Shown in pieces: positions 34,949 through 43,463 of a stretch of 64,000 bases of DNA. The first letter of the stretch is position 1. Each line of letters begins with the position of its first letter. The position numbers were made by a program, and so were the translations under genes. Source of the DNA: Streptomyces himastatinicus ATCC 53653 (GTDB lineage: Bacteria; Actinomycetota; Actinomycetes; Streptomycetales; Streptomycetaceae); assembly GCF_000158915.1 (NCBI RefSeq), contig NZ_GG657754.1, positions 8,447,551 to 8,511,550 on the forward strand, read 5' to 3'. A model generated the notes under the pieces. That model had not been told where the DNA came from. It ran no database searches and was given only the letters and a program-made list of their open reading frames with translations.

Positions 34949-35671
34949 ATGATCATCGATACGGCATCACTCGACGCCAGGTCGAGCTACAAACTCCTCA
35001 TCGGCAGTGTGCTTCCGCGCGCGATCGCCTGGGTCAGCACCCGGTCGACCGCAGGCGTCGGCAACGTGGCCCCCGTGTCGTTCTTCACCGTCGTCGGCCG
35101 CCTCCCTCCGACGGTGTCGATCTCCCTGCAGCCCCGCTCCGACGAGGTCACCCTGAAGGACACGTTCGTCAACATCCGGGACACCGGTGAGTTCGTGGTC
35201 AACATGGTGTCCCTCGGCCAGGTCGACGAGGCGCACCGCTCCGCCTTCGAGTTCGAGTCCGAGGTCGACGAATTCGAAGCCCTTGGCCTGGAGAAGGCCG
35301 AATGTGAGGTCGTGTCGGCACCCCGGATCGCCGGTGCCCCCATTTCCATGGAGTGCGTGGTCGACCGGATCATCCCCATGCCTCCGCTGCCGGACCACGT
35401 GGTATGGGGACGGGTGGAGCGCTTCCACGTCCGCGATGACCTCTACCTGCCCGGTGGGCGCATCGACACCGGTGCCCTGGGTGCCGTCGGGCGCCTGGCC
35501 GCCGAGTACTCGCTCGTCAACAACATCTTCACCACCCCGCTCCCCGAGGAACTCGTCGAAGGCCTGCTCGCCACTCGCAGCGCACGCCTCGATGAGCGTC
35601 CGACTGACTTCTCCCCCATCGACACGGCGGAATGGTCGCCTTCCGGATCAACGAAGACAGGACCGAAATGA
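34949..35671 (+). CDS. flavin reductase-like FMN-binding protein
   Basis: A 240-aa member of the flavin-reductase-like split-barrel family. It has SYKLLIGSVLPRAIAWVST, NVAPVSFFTVVGRLPPTVS, KDTFVNIRDTGEFVVNMV and a C-terminal YSLVNNIF. These segments form the FMN-binding barrel. The ATG follows GGAGAGTG. Such enzymes supply reduced flavin to monooxygenases or reduce small substrates. The stop overlaps the next ATG (ATGA), so it is coupled with the hydrolase fusion. Confidence 0.85.
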   Translation: MIIDTASLDARSSYKLLIGSVLPRAIAWVSTRSTAGVGNVAPVSFFTVVGRLPPTVSISLQPRSDEVTLKDTFVNIRDTGEFVVNMVSLGQVDEAHRSAFEFESEVDEFEALGLEKAECEVVSAPRIAGAPISMECVVDRIIPMPPLPDHVVWGRVERFHVRDDLYLPGGRIDTGALGAVGRLAAEYSLVNNIFTTPLPEELVEGLLATRSARLDERPTDFSPIDTAEWSPSGSTKTGPK

Positions 35672-36888
35672 CCAGCGACTTTGTTCACATCGACCGTGCG
35701 GCCACCTGTGGTGGCGAGGTGCTCCCAGGTGCTCCGACACTGCTGCTCGTGCACGGGTTCCTGGACGACGCCACCGTCTGGGACGGCTTCGTCAAGGCCC
35801 TGGACGGCTCGGTGGCGACGGCGCGGCTGGATCTTCCGGGTTCCGGGGCCCGCGCGTCCGCCCCTGTGGACACGGAGAAGCTGAGCCTGGCCCTGTTGGC
35901 CGACGAGGTCGCATCCGTCATCGACGACATCGAGGGACCAGTCGCCCTGGTGGGCCAGAGTATGGGAGCCCAGGTCGCCGAGCTCGCGGTTGCCGCTAGG
36001 CCCGAGCGGGTCGCAGGACTGGTCCTGCTCACGCCGGTCCCACTCGGCGGCACCCGTCTGCCCGAAGAAGCCGTCGCGCCGTTCCGGGCCCTCGGCGGGA
36101 ACGCGGAGGGCCAGCGCGCCGTACGCAACCAGCTCTCGCCGACGCTTGACGAGGAGGCGCTGGACACGCTGGGCCGTAGCGGCTTGCTGGTCCCTCCGCT
36201 CGTGGCCGCACGTTACGCCGACCTGTGGAACAACGGTGTCGACGCGGCACCGGAGCAGAGCGCGTACCCCGGCCCCGTCCTCATCGTCCGCGGCGACAGC
36301 GACGGCTTCGTCACCGAGGAGCTGATCACCGGAGCCATCGCGCCGCGCTTCCCCGGTGCGCGCCTTGCGACCGTTTCCGGCGGCGGGCACTGGCTGCACG
36401 TGGAGTACCCCCATGCCCTGGTCCGCGAAGTCCTCGGCTTCCTCCAGAACCTGAATGCCGACGCTGCGGCTTCGGGCTGGCGCAGCGGCTTCTCGGAGCA
36501 TTCCGCGAGCACCTTCGCCGAGGGCTTCGCCGAGGACATCGTGCTGGAGGCCAGCGTTCTTGCCCGGCCGATCGCCGGTCGGGCGCTCGTCGCCTCGACT
36601 GTCGCGGCTGCGAGCACGATCTACGAGTCGCTGGAGTTCACGGCCGAGGCCTCCGACGCAACCACGACCTACCTGCAGTGGAAGGCGACGGCGTTCGGCG
36701 GAGTGGAGATCTCCGGCATCACCGTTCTGGAGAAGAACGCAGATGGCGATGTCGTCCGGGCGGCGATCCACCATCGTCCTCTCGGAGCAGCCCTGCGATT
36801 CTCCGCCACGCTCCGCGACCGGCTGGTGGGCATCGTCCCGTCCGATCACTTCTATGCCGGTGACCCGCAGCCCGTTCCGGGCGCATAG
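35668..36888 (+). CDS. alpha/beta hydrolase fused to a SnoaL/NTF2-like domain
   Basis: A 406-aa two-domain protein. Residues 1-265 are an alpha/beta hydrolase: LLLVHGFLDDATVWDG, GQSMGAQ (nucleophile), VRGDSDGFV (acid) and SGGGHWLHVEYP (His). Residues about 275-405 look like an NTF2/SnoaL fold: FAEGFAEDIVLEASVLARP, YLQWKATAFGGVEISGITVL and a final HHRPLGAAL. The two domains are usually encoded apart, so the fusion may channel a product between them. The ATG at 35668 overlaps the flavin-reductase stop. Confidence 0.82.
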   Translation: MTSDFVHIDRAATCGGEVLPGAPTLLLVHGFLDDATVWDGFVKALDGSVATARLDLPGSGARASAPVDTEKLSLALLADEVASVIDDIEGPVALVGQSMGAQVAELAVAARPERVAGLVLLTPVPLGGTRLPEEAVAPFRALGGNAEGQRAVRNQLSPTLDEEALDTLGRSGLLVPPLVAARYADLWNNGVDAAPEQSAYPGPVLIVRGDSDGFVTEELITGAIAPRFPGARLATVSGGGHWLHVEYPHALVREVLGFLQNLNADAAASGWRSGFSEHSASTFAEGFAEDIVLEASVLARPIAGRALVASTVAAASTIYESLEFTAEASDATTTYLQWKATAFGGVEISGITVLEKNADGDVVRAAIHHRPLGAALRFSATLRDRLVGIVPSDHFYAGDPQPVPGA

Positions 36889-36953
36889 CCGAGTCCCCCG
36901 TCTGTCCCGCACAGGCCACCTTGAGTAGCCGTGTTCGAAGGAATGGAGTACCG

Positions 36954-37742
36954 ATGAGCCATTTGGGCTTCGACATCGACGACCACGTCGCCGAGATCGT
37001 CCTGGACAACCCGACACAGAACCGCATCGATGAACAGATGGCCGACGAGCTGCTCGCAGCGGTTGAGAAGGCGGAGTCATCGGGGGCGCGGGCGATCCTT
37101 CTGCGCGCCGAAGGGCCTGACTTCTCTTTCGGCGGGGACATCGTCACCTGGCCCGATCTCGACGTGCGGCAGTTGCGGCTGCTGTTCGAGCGGTACATGT
37201 TCGCGTTCAACCGCTTCGAGCGGATTCCCGTGCCGGTGGTCGCAGCGGTGAACGGCCTGTGCTTCGGTGGGGGCTTCGAACTCGCGCTGCGCTCCGATGT
37301 GATCTTCGCCGGCGAGGGGGCCCGGTTCGGGCACCCCGAGCAGACACTGGGCCTCGTCACACTGCTCGGCGGCATCTACCGATCGGCCGCTCGTGCGGGC
37401 CGTGCCAGGGCCTACGAGTGGGCGCTGACCTCGGAACAGGTGCCCGCTGCCACCATGGCGCAGGCCGGAGTCGTCAACCACGTCCTCCCCGATGACGAAG
37501 CCCTCGAAGCCGCTCGGGCGTTCGCGCGCAAGGTGGCCGCGGGGCCCACCCGGGCGCATGCCGCGCACAAGGCGCTGTTGCGGATGTGGGAAGCCGGGGG
37601 TGTGAACGCTGCCGACGACTCGATGTTCGACATCGCCATCCCGCTGTTCGAGTCCAAGGATGCGACGGGCGGTCTCACGTCGGCCGTGGCGGCCTACAAG
37701 GCCGGACGACCCCGACCCACCGTCGACTTCGCCGGGGAATAG
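36954..37742 (+). CDS. enoyl-CoA hydratase/isomerase family protein
   Basis: A 262-aa crotonase-fold protein. The ATG at 36954 follows ATGGAG. Motifs include ILLRAEGPDFSFGGDIVTW (oxyanion loop), VVAAVNGLCFGGGFELALRS (second oxyanion Gly), and GARFGHPEQTLGLVTLLGG, the region that normally carries one catalytic Glu. The likely reaction is hydration or isomerisation of an acyl-CoA. It sits 65 bp after the hydrolase fusion and probably belongs to the same operon. Confidence 0.88.
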   Translation: MSHLGFDIDDHVAEIVLDNPTQNRIDEQMADELLAAVEKAESSGARAILLRAEGPDFSFGGDIVTWPDLDVRQLRLLFERYMFAFNRFERIPVPVVAAVNGLCFGGGFELALRSDVIFAGEGARFGHPEQTLGLVTLLGGIYRSAARAGRARAYEWALTSEQVPAATMAQAGVVNHVLPDDEALEAARAFARKVAAGPTRAHAAHKALLRMWEAGGVNAADDSMFDIAIPLFESKDATGGLTSAVAAYKAGRPRPTVDFAGE

Positions 37743-37863
37743 GCTCCCTCGCGGGGCCGTCATGCAGGCGGCCCCGCCCCCGCGGTCTGGCCATGGTCAC
37801 AAGTGAAAGCGATAGGCTCTTACAGAGGCGATGCAAGTACCCTGAAGGCACCAGGAGGACGAG

Positions 37864-38490
37864 ATGAGTGCGGCGGTCCAATGGCCGGCCTCGGCTCGCT
37901 TTAAGGAAGTCGAGCACAGCGCCCCAGGCGGGCTGGGATTCGTACAGGACCTCTTGAACACAGCGAGCATGGGCAAGCCACGCCGGCCTGACCTCCTGGA
38001 GTCCGTCGACGCGGCGGAACAATGGCTCCAGTCCTCCCTCGCAACGCTCAGCAGTATCGACTCCAGCGCTCCTCCCGCGCCATGTCCCCTCGACGCACGC
38101 GGCCTCAGTCGCCTCCGGTCGCTGCGCGACGACATCCGCGCCGCGCTGGCCACCAGGCATGCCGACGAACCCTCCGCCGCCGTCGCCGCACCGTCGATCG
38201 AGACGACGGCAGCCGTCAGTCTGGACGCCGGAGGCGCGCGGCTGCATCCGCGCGGCAAGGGTGTCGAACTTCTCCGCTCGTACGTCCTGATCCAGCTGGC
38301 CGCCGCCACCTATGCCGACACGATGCGGCGACTGAAGGTGTGTGCGAACCCTCGCTGCCGCGGCGCGTTCTACGACCGCTCCAAGAACTGCTCGCGTGCC
38401 TGGCACAACGTCACCACCTGCGGGAACACTCAGAACGTACGGGCCTATCGGACCCGTTTGAAGGAACGCGGGCTCTCCTCGTCGCGATGA
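37864..38490 (+). CDS. CGNR zinc-finger (ABATE-type) regulator
   Basis: A 208-aa protein after AGGAGGACGAG. The C-terminal zinc finger has VCANPRCRGAFYDRSKN and then RAWHNVTTCGNTQNVRAYR. The name-giving CGNR is CGNT here, but the metal ligands (Cys, Cys, Cys) are kept. The N-terminal ABATE-like part starts with FVQDLLNTASM, a variant of FxNT. Proteins of this class are thought to regulate stress or secondary genes. No target is evident. Confidence 0.8.
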   Translation: MSAAVQWPASARFKEVEHSAPGGLGFVQDLLNTASMGKPRRPDLLESVDAAEQWLQSSLATLSSIDSSAPPAPCPLDARGLSRLRSLRDDIRAALATRHADEPSAAVAAPSIETTAAVSLDAGGARLHPRGKGVELLRSYVLIQLAAATYADTMRRLKVCANPRCRGAFYDRSKNCSRAWHNVTTCGNTQNVRAYRTRLKERGLSSSR

Positions 38491-38753
38491 TCCGATGGCA
38501 TCCGCAGCGGACGCCGCCGCGCGCGGTGCGGGCGCGGCCCCAATCGGGCCGCCAGCGGCCGTCTCGTCCAGCTCGCGCATCACCAGATTGCTCGCGTACC
38601 TAATCGCCCGGACCGTGCGCTCTGTCAGGACAAAGGCCTGCCAATCTCGCTCAGGGGAGGATCAGGTCCCCCTTGGCGGGCCGCATATGCGTGTCGCGCG
38701 ACACATTAGTCACACCACTGAAGGCCACGCGAACCGGCCGGTGACGCGCCCGG

Positions 38754-39230
38754 TCAGGGCGCAGGAGCGCTCGGGGCCGGCAGGAACGCGAGGTTGTCCC
38801 CGGACTGCCTCAGCCGTTCGAGGAGACGGGCGTTCTGGGTCTCCAGTTCAGCGTTGCGCAAGGTCAGGATCTGGATCTGGTTGGCGTAGGTGGCCAGAGT
38901 GTCCTTCAGCTCACGGATTGCCCGGCCGAAGAAGCGGTCGCGCAGCATGACGAGCGGCAGCGCGAAAACCTCCGGCGCGAGAGGTTCGGGGCCGAGCTCG
39001 CCACGTGCGCACGCGGGCTCGATGATGTCGCGGTCAAGCTCGACGCCTGCGGCTCCGCCGATCGCGCCGATCTCGTGCAGCAGCTCGGGGTCAGCCTCGC
39101 CCAGGAGAGCGCGGTAGTTCGGCTCGCCGACCTCTGTGGCGCGCGACTGCGCGGCCTCCAGCCAGGCGATGGCGTCCCCCTCAGGTTTCCGGTGCGCGGC
39201 GCCGGACCCACCTCGCCGAGTTTGGCCCAC
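38754..39230 (-). CDS. chimeric or partial regulator: TetR-like C-domain plus coiled coil
   Basis: The frame (about 158 aa) has no DNA-binding domain. The middle (ALLGEADPELLHEIGAIGG, then PEVFALPLVMLRDRFFG) resembles the C-terminal ligand domain of TetR-like regulators. The end (ANQIQILTLRNAELETQN, then LLERLRQSG) is a strong leucine-rich coiled coil of a kind known from integrase-associated proteins. The joining of these two looks like a recombination product. Its start is uncertain and it may not be functional. Confidence 0.4.
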   Translation of the reverse strand: MGQTRRGGSGAAHRKPEGDAIAWLEAAQSRATEVGEPNYRALLGEADPELLHEIGAIGGAAGVELDRDIIEPACARGELGPEPLAPEVFALPLVMLRDRFFGRAIRELKDTLATYANQIQILTLRNAELETQNARLLERLRQSGDNLAFLPAPSAPAP

Positions 39231-39247
39231 AGGGAGGCGAGGACGAG

Positions 39248-39415
39248 ATGGGCGCGGGCCTTAACCCGAGCTGCTTCTACGTCGAGATCGAGGGTCATCT
39301 CGACGAACCCCGTGCCGCACTCGCGCTGCACGAGCTGCGCTTCTTCTCCTCCGAGGTCCGCGTGCTCGGCGTCTATCCCGCACATCCGCACCGGCTGCGG
39401 CAGCGGAGCGCGTGA
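39248..39415 (+). pseudogene. ACT-domain fragment of prephenate-dehydratase type
   Basis: A 55-residue frame with SCFYVEIEGHLDEPRAALAL and FSSEVRVLGVYPAHPHRL. This is the end of an ACT domain as found at the C-terminus of PheA. The catalytic part is missing, so it is a stray fragment. Confidence 0.6.
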
Positions 39416-39514
39416 CGCTTGGCGGGCCGTCTCGGCCCGTTGGTGACAGCAGGAGGTAGCCACCTTGGTCGCTGGCGGGTCCTGCTGAGCCGTCTGCGCC
39501 TCTGCGACACCTCA

Positions 39515-40144
39515 TTACACGGCGTGAACGGACTCCCGCTCAGCATTGCCCGCGAGCCCCACAACACCATCGAGGTCCGGTTCCCCGTCGTTGTCCACGA
39601 CGATGTGCCGAGCGCCGGACCAGGTGCAGTCCTGGGTCCCCAGCTGTTGCCAAAATGCGGGCCAGTCGGCCAGTTTGGCCCGGTCGCGAGGCAGGCCTCG
39701 TTGGGTCAGTCTCGTGCGAACGGTCTCCGCGGAGGTCCGTACCTCGACCACGACGACGGGTGTCCCCGTGGGCCAGGAAGCTTGGTCGGCGGAGGCGGTC
39801 AAGAAGTCGGGGTCGGCCAGGTACGCCGCGAACGGTGCGTCCAGGACGACAGGGAGACCCAGCCGCAGGTTGTCCGCCGCCGTGGTGAACAGGGCTGCGT
39901 ACTCGGTCGGCATCAACCGTTCGATGTACGTCGGGTCATCCTCGCGGCCCCCGGCCCGTCGACCGACCAGTTCGAGCGCGGCGTCCACGAGGTCGCCGGT
40001 CAGTGAGTCCTTGTCGAGGTAGACCGCGCGGAGCCGGCGTGCGAGCTCGCGGGCGACATGGGACTTTCCCGATCCCGCAGGCCCGATCGCGACGAATACC
40101 GGTGGCGTCCCGGAGGCGGGGGGCAGCGGGTCAGGCGCGGGCAT
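39515..40144 (-). CDS. small P-loop kinase of the sugar-acid cluster
   Basis: A 209-aa protein with Walker A AIGPAGSGKSHVA (residues about 18-30), LDKDSLTGDLVDAALE, PVVLDAPFAAY (Walker B-like) and an Arg-containing lid (TRLTQRGLPRDRAK). The layout is that of AAA_33/gluconokinase-like kinases. The ATG at 40144 overlaps the end of the aldolase gene, so they are co-translated. Phosphorylation of a sugar acid before aldol cleavage would fit, but the substrate is an inference. Confidence 0.75.
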   Translation of the reverse strand: MPAPDPLPPASGTPPVFVAIGPAGSGKSHVARELARRLRAVYLDKDSLTGDLVDAALELVGRRAGGREDDPTYIERLMPTEYAALFTTAADNLRLGLPVVLDAPFAAYLADPDFLTASADQASWPTGTPVVVVEVRTSAETVRTRLTQRGLPRDRAKLADWPAFWQQLGTQDCTWSGARHIVVDNDGEPDLDGVVGLAGNAERESVHAV

Positions 40145-40772
40145 CGGCCACCGCCTCGAGGAATGTCCGGGCCGCCGCACCGACCGGGTGCCGCTCGGTG
40201 CTTTCCCGCTGTGCCGCCTTGGTGATGAAGCTTCCGACTCCGACCGCCGCGACTCCGGCGTCGAACCACTCCGCCACGTTGTCCGGGGACACACCCCCGG
40301 CCGGGACCAGGGGGATGTGGCCGAGTGGTTCGAGGACCGCACGGGCGTAGTCGCGGTTGAGGACCGACGAGGGAAACAGCTTGACGAGGTCGGCTCCTGC
40401 CGTGGCCGCCTGGACGATCTCCGTGGGTGTCGCGGCTCCGCAGATGCTGGCGGCCTGGTAGCGGCCCGCGGTCTCCAGCATGCCGAGGTCGACGTGGGGG
40501 CTTACCAGGAAACGCGCGCCGGCCTGGATGCTCGCGTACGCCGATGTCGCGTCGAGCACGCTGCCGGCGCCGATCTCGGCCTCGGGGTACTCCGAGCCCA
40601 GCCGGCGGATCACGTCCAGGGCCCCCGGCGTCGTGAGTGTCACCTCGACCGCTCGTATCCCTCCCGCGATGGCCTCGCAGGCCACTTCGTACGACGCCTC
40701 GGCGGTGGGAAGGCGCACGATCAGCACCGTCCCGGTCTCGTACACGGCATTCAGGGTGCGCAGCTTGCGCAT
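40131..40772 (-). CDS. eda: KDPG/KHG-type aldolase
   Basis: A 213-aa class I aldolase. Motifs are AIAGGIRAVEVTLTTPGAL (catalytic Glu), GAGSVLDATSAYASIQAGAR, FLVSPHVDLGM, GAATPTEIVQAATAGADLVK (Schiff-base Lys in DLVKLFP) and PLVPAGGVSPDNVAEWFDAG. It splits 2-keto-3-deoxy sugar acids into pyruvate and an aldehyde. The gene diverges from the Gfo/Idh-LacI operon. A repeated sequence lies in the shared upstream region and may be the LacI operator. Confidence 0.9.
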   Translation of the reverse strand: MRKLRTLNAVYETGTVLIVRLPTAEASYEVACEAIAGGIRAVEVTLTTPGALDVIRRLGSEYPEAEIGAGSVLDATSAYASIQAGARFLVSPHVDLGMLETAGRYQAASICGAATPTEIVQAATAGADLVKLFPSSVLNRDYARAVLEPLGHIPLVPAGGVSPDNVAEWFDAGVAAVGVGSFITKAAQRESTERHPVGAAARTFLEAVADARA

Positions 40773-40841
40773 CGGTCACCTCAAGGGAAATCGGTGGGCT
40801 GGGGGTGTTGACGGAGCTTAGGACCCTCTGCTTCGGTGATG

Positions 40842-40867
40842 CAACCGATCTCAGCAATCGATCTCAG
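40842..40867. promoter_or_regulatory. tandem 13-bp repeat, candidate LacI-family operator
   Basis: CAACCGATCTCAG (40842-40854) is followed directly by CAATCGATCTCAG (40855-40867). GATTGCAG just downstream resembles an inverted half. It lies between the divergent aldolase-kinase and dehydrogenase-lacI operons. Confidence 0.5.
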
Positions 40868-40940
40868 CACTTGATTGCAGTCCGGCTTCGGAGAGGGAGA
40901 TCGGCAGTAGTTGCCCCATACCGAAGTTGGGAGGCGCGTC

Positions 40941-41936
40941 GTGAGACGTCCGCTCACAGCAGTTCTAGGCGCCCGCCACTGGCACGTACCCCTGTATGTC
41001 AGTGCCTGGGCGGATACTCACGATGTCGTGCTGGTCCAGGACGGGGAGCCCGATCAGATCACGGACATGGCCCGACGGCTCGACGCGTCCGTGTATGGGG
41101 ACATCGAGGCAGCTCTGGACGCCGGACCCTTGGACCTGGCCTACGTTTTCGGGCCACACGACCGCATGGTGGACACCTGTCTGTCCCTGGTCGAGCGCGG
41201 CATCCCCTTCGTGGTCGAGAAGCCGGGCGGTCTGGGGGCCGAAGACGTGGAGCGGATTCGGGATGCCGCCGCTTCGGCAGGGGTCGCGGCGACCGTCCCG
41301 TTTGTCCAGCGCGGCGGCCCCGTGGATCACGCGCTGTCCCTGGCCGGCGCGCCGACGTACCAACGGGCGAGCTTTGTGGCCGGCCCGCCGGAGCGCTATC
41401 ACGTGGCAGGCTGCTCCTGGATGCTCGTGCCCGCCCGCTCCGGCGGGGGGTGTCTGGTGAACCTGGCGCCGCACTTCGTCGACCTCTTCCTGCAGCGAAG
41501 CCGGGCCCGGCGCGTGGAACTGGTGGCGGCCAATCTCTCCGCAAGCCTGCACCGCGAGGCCGTCGAGGACCATGCAACGCTGGTGCTCGCGGGCGACGAC
41601 GGCAGTGAGGCCATCATCGAGGTCGGCTATGCCTTCCCGTCGAGTCCCGCCAAGCGGTACTGCTCCTACACCAGCGCCGGCGACGGGGGATACGTCGACG
41701 TGGGTACCTCCGGCGACGTCTCCTGCACGCGCGCGTCGGACGGTGTCACCGTGTCGAACTCCATCGACGTGGACAGCGACCCGCTGTACGACGTGTTCGT
41801 CCGACAGGTGGCCGACACCTGGGCGGACGGCTTTCCCGGGCTGCCTACCTTGGCCGACCTTGCCGACACAATGAGCCTCATCTGGGCCGCGTACAGGCGG
41901 TCCCCCATTGCGTCTGTGGAGGTCAGCCATGGCTGA
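40941..41936 (+). CDS. Gfo/Idh-family oxidoreductase, atypical N-terminus
   Basis: A 331-aa protein starting at GTG 40941 after GGGAGG. The Gfo/Idh pattern is seen in LDLAYVFGPHDRMVDTCLSL, VEKPGGLGAEDVERIRDAA (the EKP motif) and NLAPHFVDLF, where the His may be catalytic. The usual N-terminal GxGxxG is replaced by LGARHWHVPLYV, so nucleotide binding may differ. It overlaps the LacI gene by eight bases. It likely oxidises a sugar, polyol or sugar acid. Confidence 0.8.
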   Translation: MRRPLTAVLGARHWHVPLYVSAWADTHDVVLVQDGEPDQITDMARRLDASVYGDIEAALDAGPLDLAYVFGPHDRMVDTCLSLVERGIPFVVEKPGGLGAEDVERIRDAAASAGVAATVPFVQRGGPVDHALSLAGAPTYQRASFVAGPPERYHVAGCSWMLVPARSGGGCLVNLAPHFVDLFLQRSRARRVELVAANLSASLHREAVEDHATLVLAGDDGSEAIIEVGYAFPSSPAKRYCSYTSAGDGGYVDVGTSGDVSCTRASDGVTVSNSIDVDSDPLYDVFVRQVADTWADGFPGLPTLADLADTMSLIWAAYRRSPIASVEVSHG

Positions 41937-42927
41937 GGTGAGCATCGACGACGTCGCCGCCCGAGCGGGCGTGCATCGCTCCACGGTTTCCCGCGCCTTC
42001 TCCCGGCCGGAAGCCGTGAATGCCGCGACCCGGAAGCATGTCCTGGAGGTGGCGGAGAGTCTCGGGTACCGGGTAAACCCGCTGGCGCAAGCCCTGCGCC
42101 GTCGTGCGAGCAAGCTTGTCCCGCTGATCGTCCCGGACATCACCAACCCCTTCTACGGTGAGCTGGCGAGGACCATGGCGGCAGCGGCGGCCGACCGGGG
42201 TTACCAGTTGGTGTTGTGCGTGACCGGCGGTGAGGTGGCTCAGACCAACGCGTATCTGACATCCCTGCAGGAGATGTACGCGCCCTTCGGGATCGTCGCG
42301 CCGTCGACCACCGTGGACCTCGACGAGCTGCAGAACGTCGCGCTCGGCAGCAAGGTCGTCGTCGTCGACCGCGTCAAACAGGCACGGGTGCCGACCGTGA
42401 CGGTGGACAGCGCCGAGGGCATCGCACTCGCCGTCGACCACCTGCACGGCCTGGGGCACCGGCGCATCGCCTACGTGTCCGGCATCTCCGGGGCGTACAC
42501 ATCCAGGGACCGCCTGGCCGCCTACGAGGGGCTGGCCGCGGAGCTGGACATGCCGGCGATGATCCTGGACGGGGGCACCGGGCCCGATGTGGGGGAGCGG
42601 GCCGCCGAGCGCCTCGTGCACATGACACGCGAGGAGCGCCCGACAGCGGTCATCGCGGCCAATGACATGGTCGCCTTCGCCCTCATCTCCGCTCTTGGTG
42701 TGCGAGGTGTGTCCGTCCCGGACGAGGTGTCGGTGATGGGCTTCGACGGCCTGGAGTTCGGCGCCCGGTTCAACCCGCGACTGACCACCGTCCGCCAGCC
42801 CATCGCCGACATGGGAGTGATCGCCATCGACCTCGCCGAGAAACTCCTCAAGGACGGGGAGACGGGACATGTCGTCCTTGCCCCCGATCTGCTGATCCGT
42901 GAGTCGACCGCGGAGGTGCCCCGATGA
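41929..42927 (+). CDS. LacI-family transcriptional regulator
   Basis: A 332-aa repressor. The N-terminal HTH reads SIDDVAARAGVHRSTVSRAF (residues 4-23), followed by the hinge NPLAQALRRRASKLV. The periplasmic-binding-like effector domain has VPLIVPDITNPFYGELARTM and PTAVIAANDMVAFALISALG, then VSVMGFDGLEFGARFNPRLT. The ATG at 41929 follows TGGAGG. It probably senses a sugar acid or its breakdown product and controls this cluster, including the divergent aldolase. The final stop overlaps the VOC gene start. Confidence 0.95.
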   Translation: MAEVSIDDVAARAGVHRSTVSRAFSRPEAVNAATRKHVLEVAESLGYRVNPLAQALRRRASKLVPLIVPDITNPFYGELARTMAAAAADRGYQLVLCVTGGEVAQTNAYLTSLQEMYAPFGIVAPSTTVDLDELQNVALGSKVVVVDRVKQARVPTVTVDSAEGIALAVDHLHGLGHRRIAYVSGISGAYTSRDRLAAYEGLAAELDMPAMILDGGTGPDVGERAAERLVHMTREERPTAVIAANDMVAFALISALGVRGVSVPDEVSVMGFDGLEFGARFNPRLTTVRQPIADMGVIAIDLAEKLLKDGETGHVVLAPDLLIRESTAEVPR

Positions 42928-43463
42928 GCCTGCCCGCAGGGTTTCAACACGTCGACCATGTCGCCTTCACCGTGCCCGACCTCGGCGAAGCGGTCGCCTT
43001 CTTCGTCAACGCCCTGGGCGCCGAGGAGCTCTACCGCTCGACGCGCGGGCCCGACGCCCACTTCATGCCCGCACATTTCGAGGTCCCGACCGATGCCCGT
43101 CTGGAACTCGCCATGTTGCGCATGCCGCCCAACCTCAACGTGGAGCTGTTCCAGTGGTGGAGCACGGACCAGCGGCGCGACTACCCGCGCCACTGCGATC
43201 CCGGCGGCCACCACCTGTGCTTCACCGTGGCGGACGTCGACACGGCCGTCGAGCATCTCCGGTCGCACGGCGCCCGTGTCCTGGGCGGGACGAAGGAGGT
43301 CGGCCCGGACAGCCCGCTCGTCGCCGGAAACCGGTGGACCTACCTCCGGGCGCCCTGGGGCCTGTTGATCGAACTGGTCGACCGCTCCCGCGTCCACAAC
43401 CCGCCACCACTGGTCGGGCCTGCTGACTGGACCGACCCCTCCCGAACTGGAAAGGACCTGTAG
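42924..43463 (+). CDS. VOC-superfamily (glyoxalase/HPPD-like) protein
   Basis: A 179-aa protein with two beta-alpha-beta-beta-beta modules. The metal ligands are His in FQHVDHVAFTVPD, Glu in NVELFQWW, His in CDPGGHHLCFTV and Glu in LLIELVDRS. Such a metal site supports isomerase, dioxygenase or lyase chemistry. Start and stop overlap the neighbours (ATGA and TAGTG), so it is tightly coupled with LacI and the TIM-barrel gene. Confidence 0.85.
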   Translation: MSLPAGFQHVDHVAFTVPDLGEAVAFFVNALGAEELYRSTRGPDAHFMPAHFEVPTDARLELAMLRMPPNLNVELFQWWSTDQRRDYPRHCDPGGHHLCFTVADVDTAVEHLRSHGARVLGGTKEVGPDSPLVAGNRWTYLRAPWGLLIELVDRSRVHNPPPLVGPADWTDPSRTGKDL

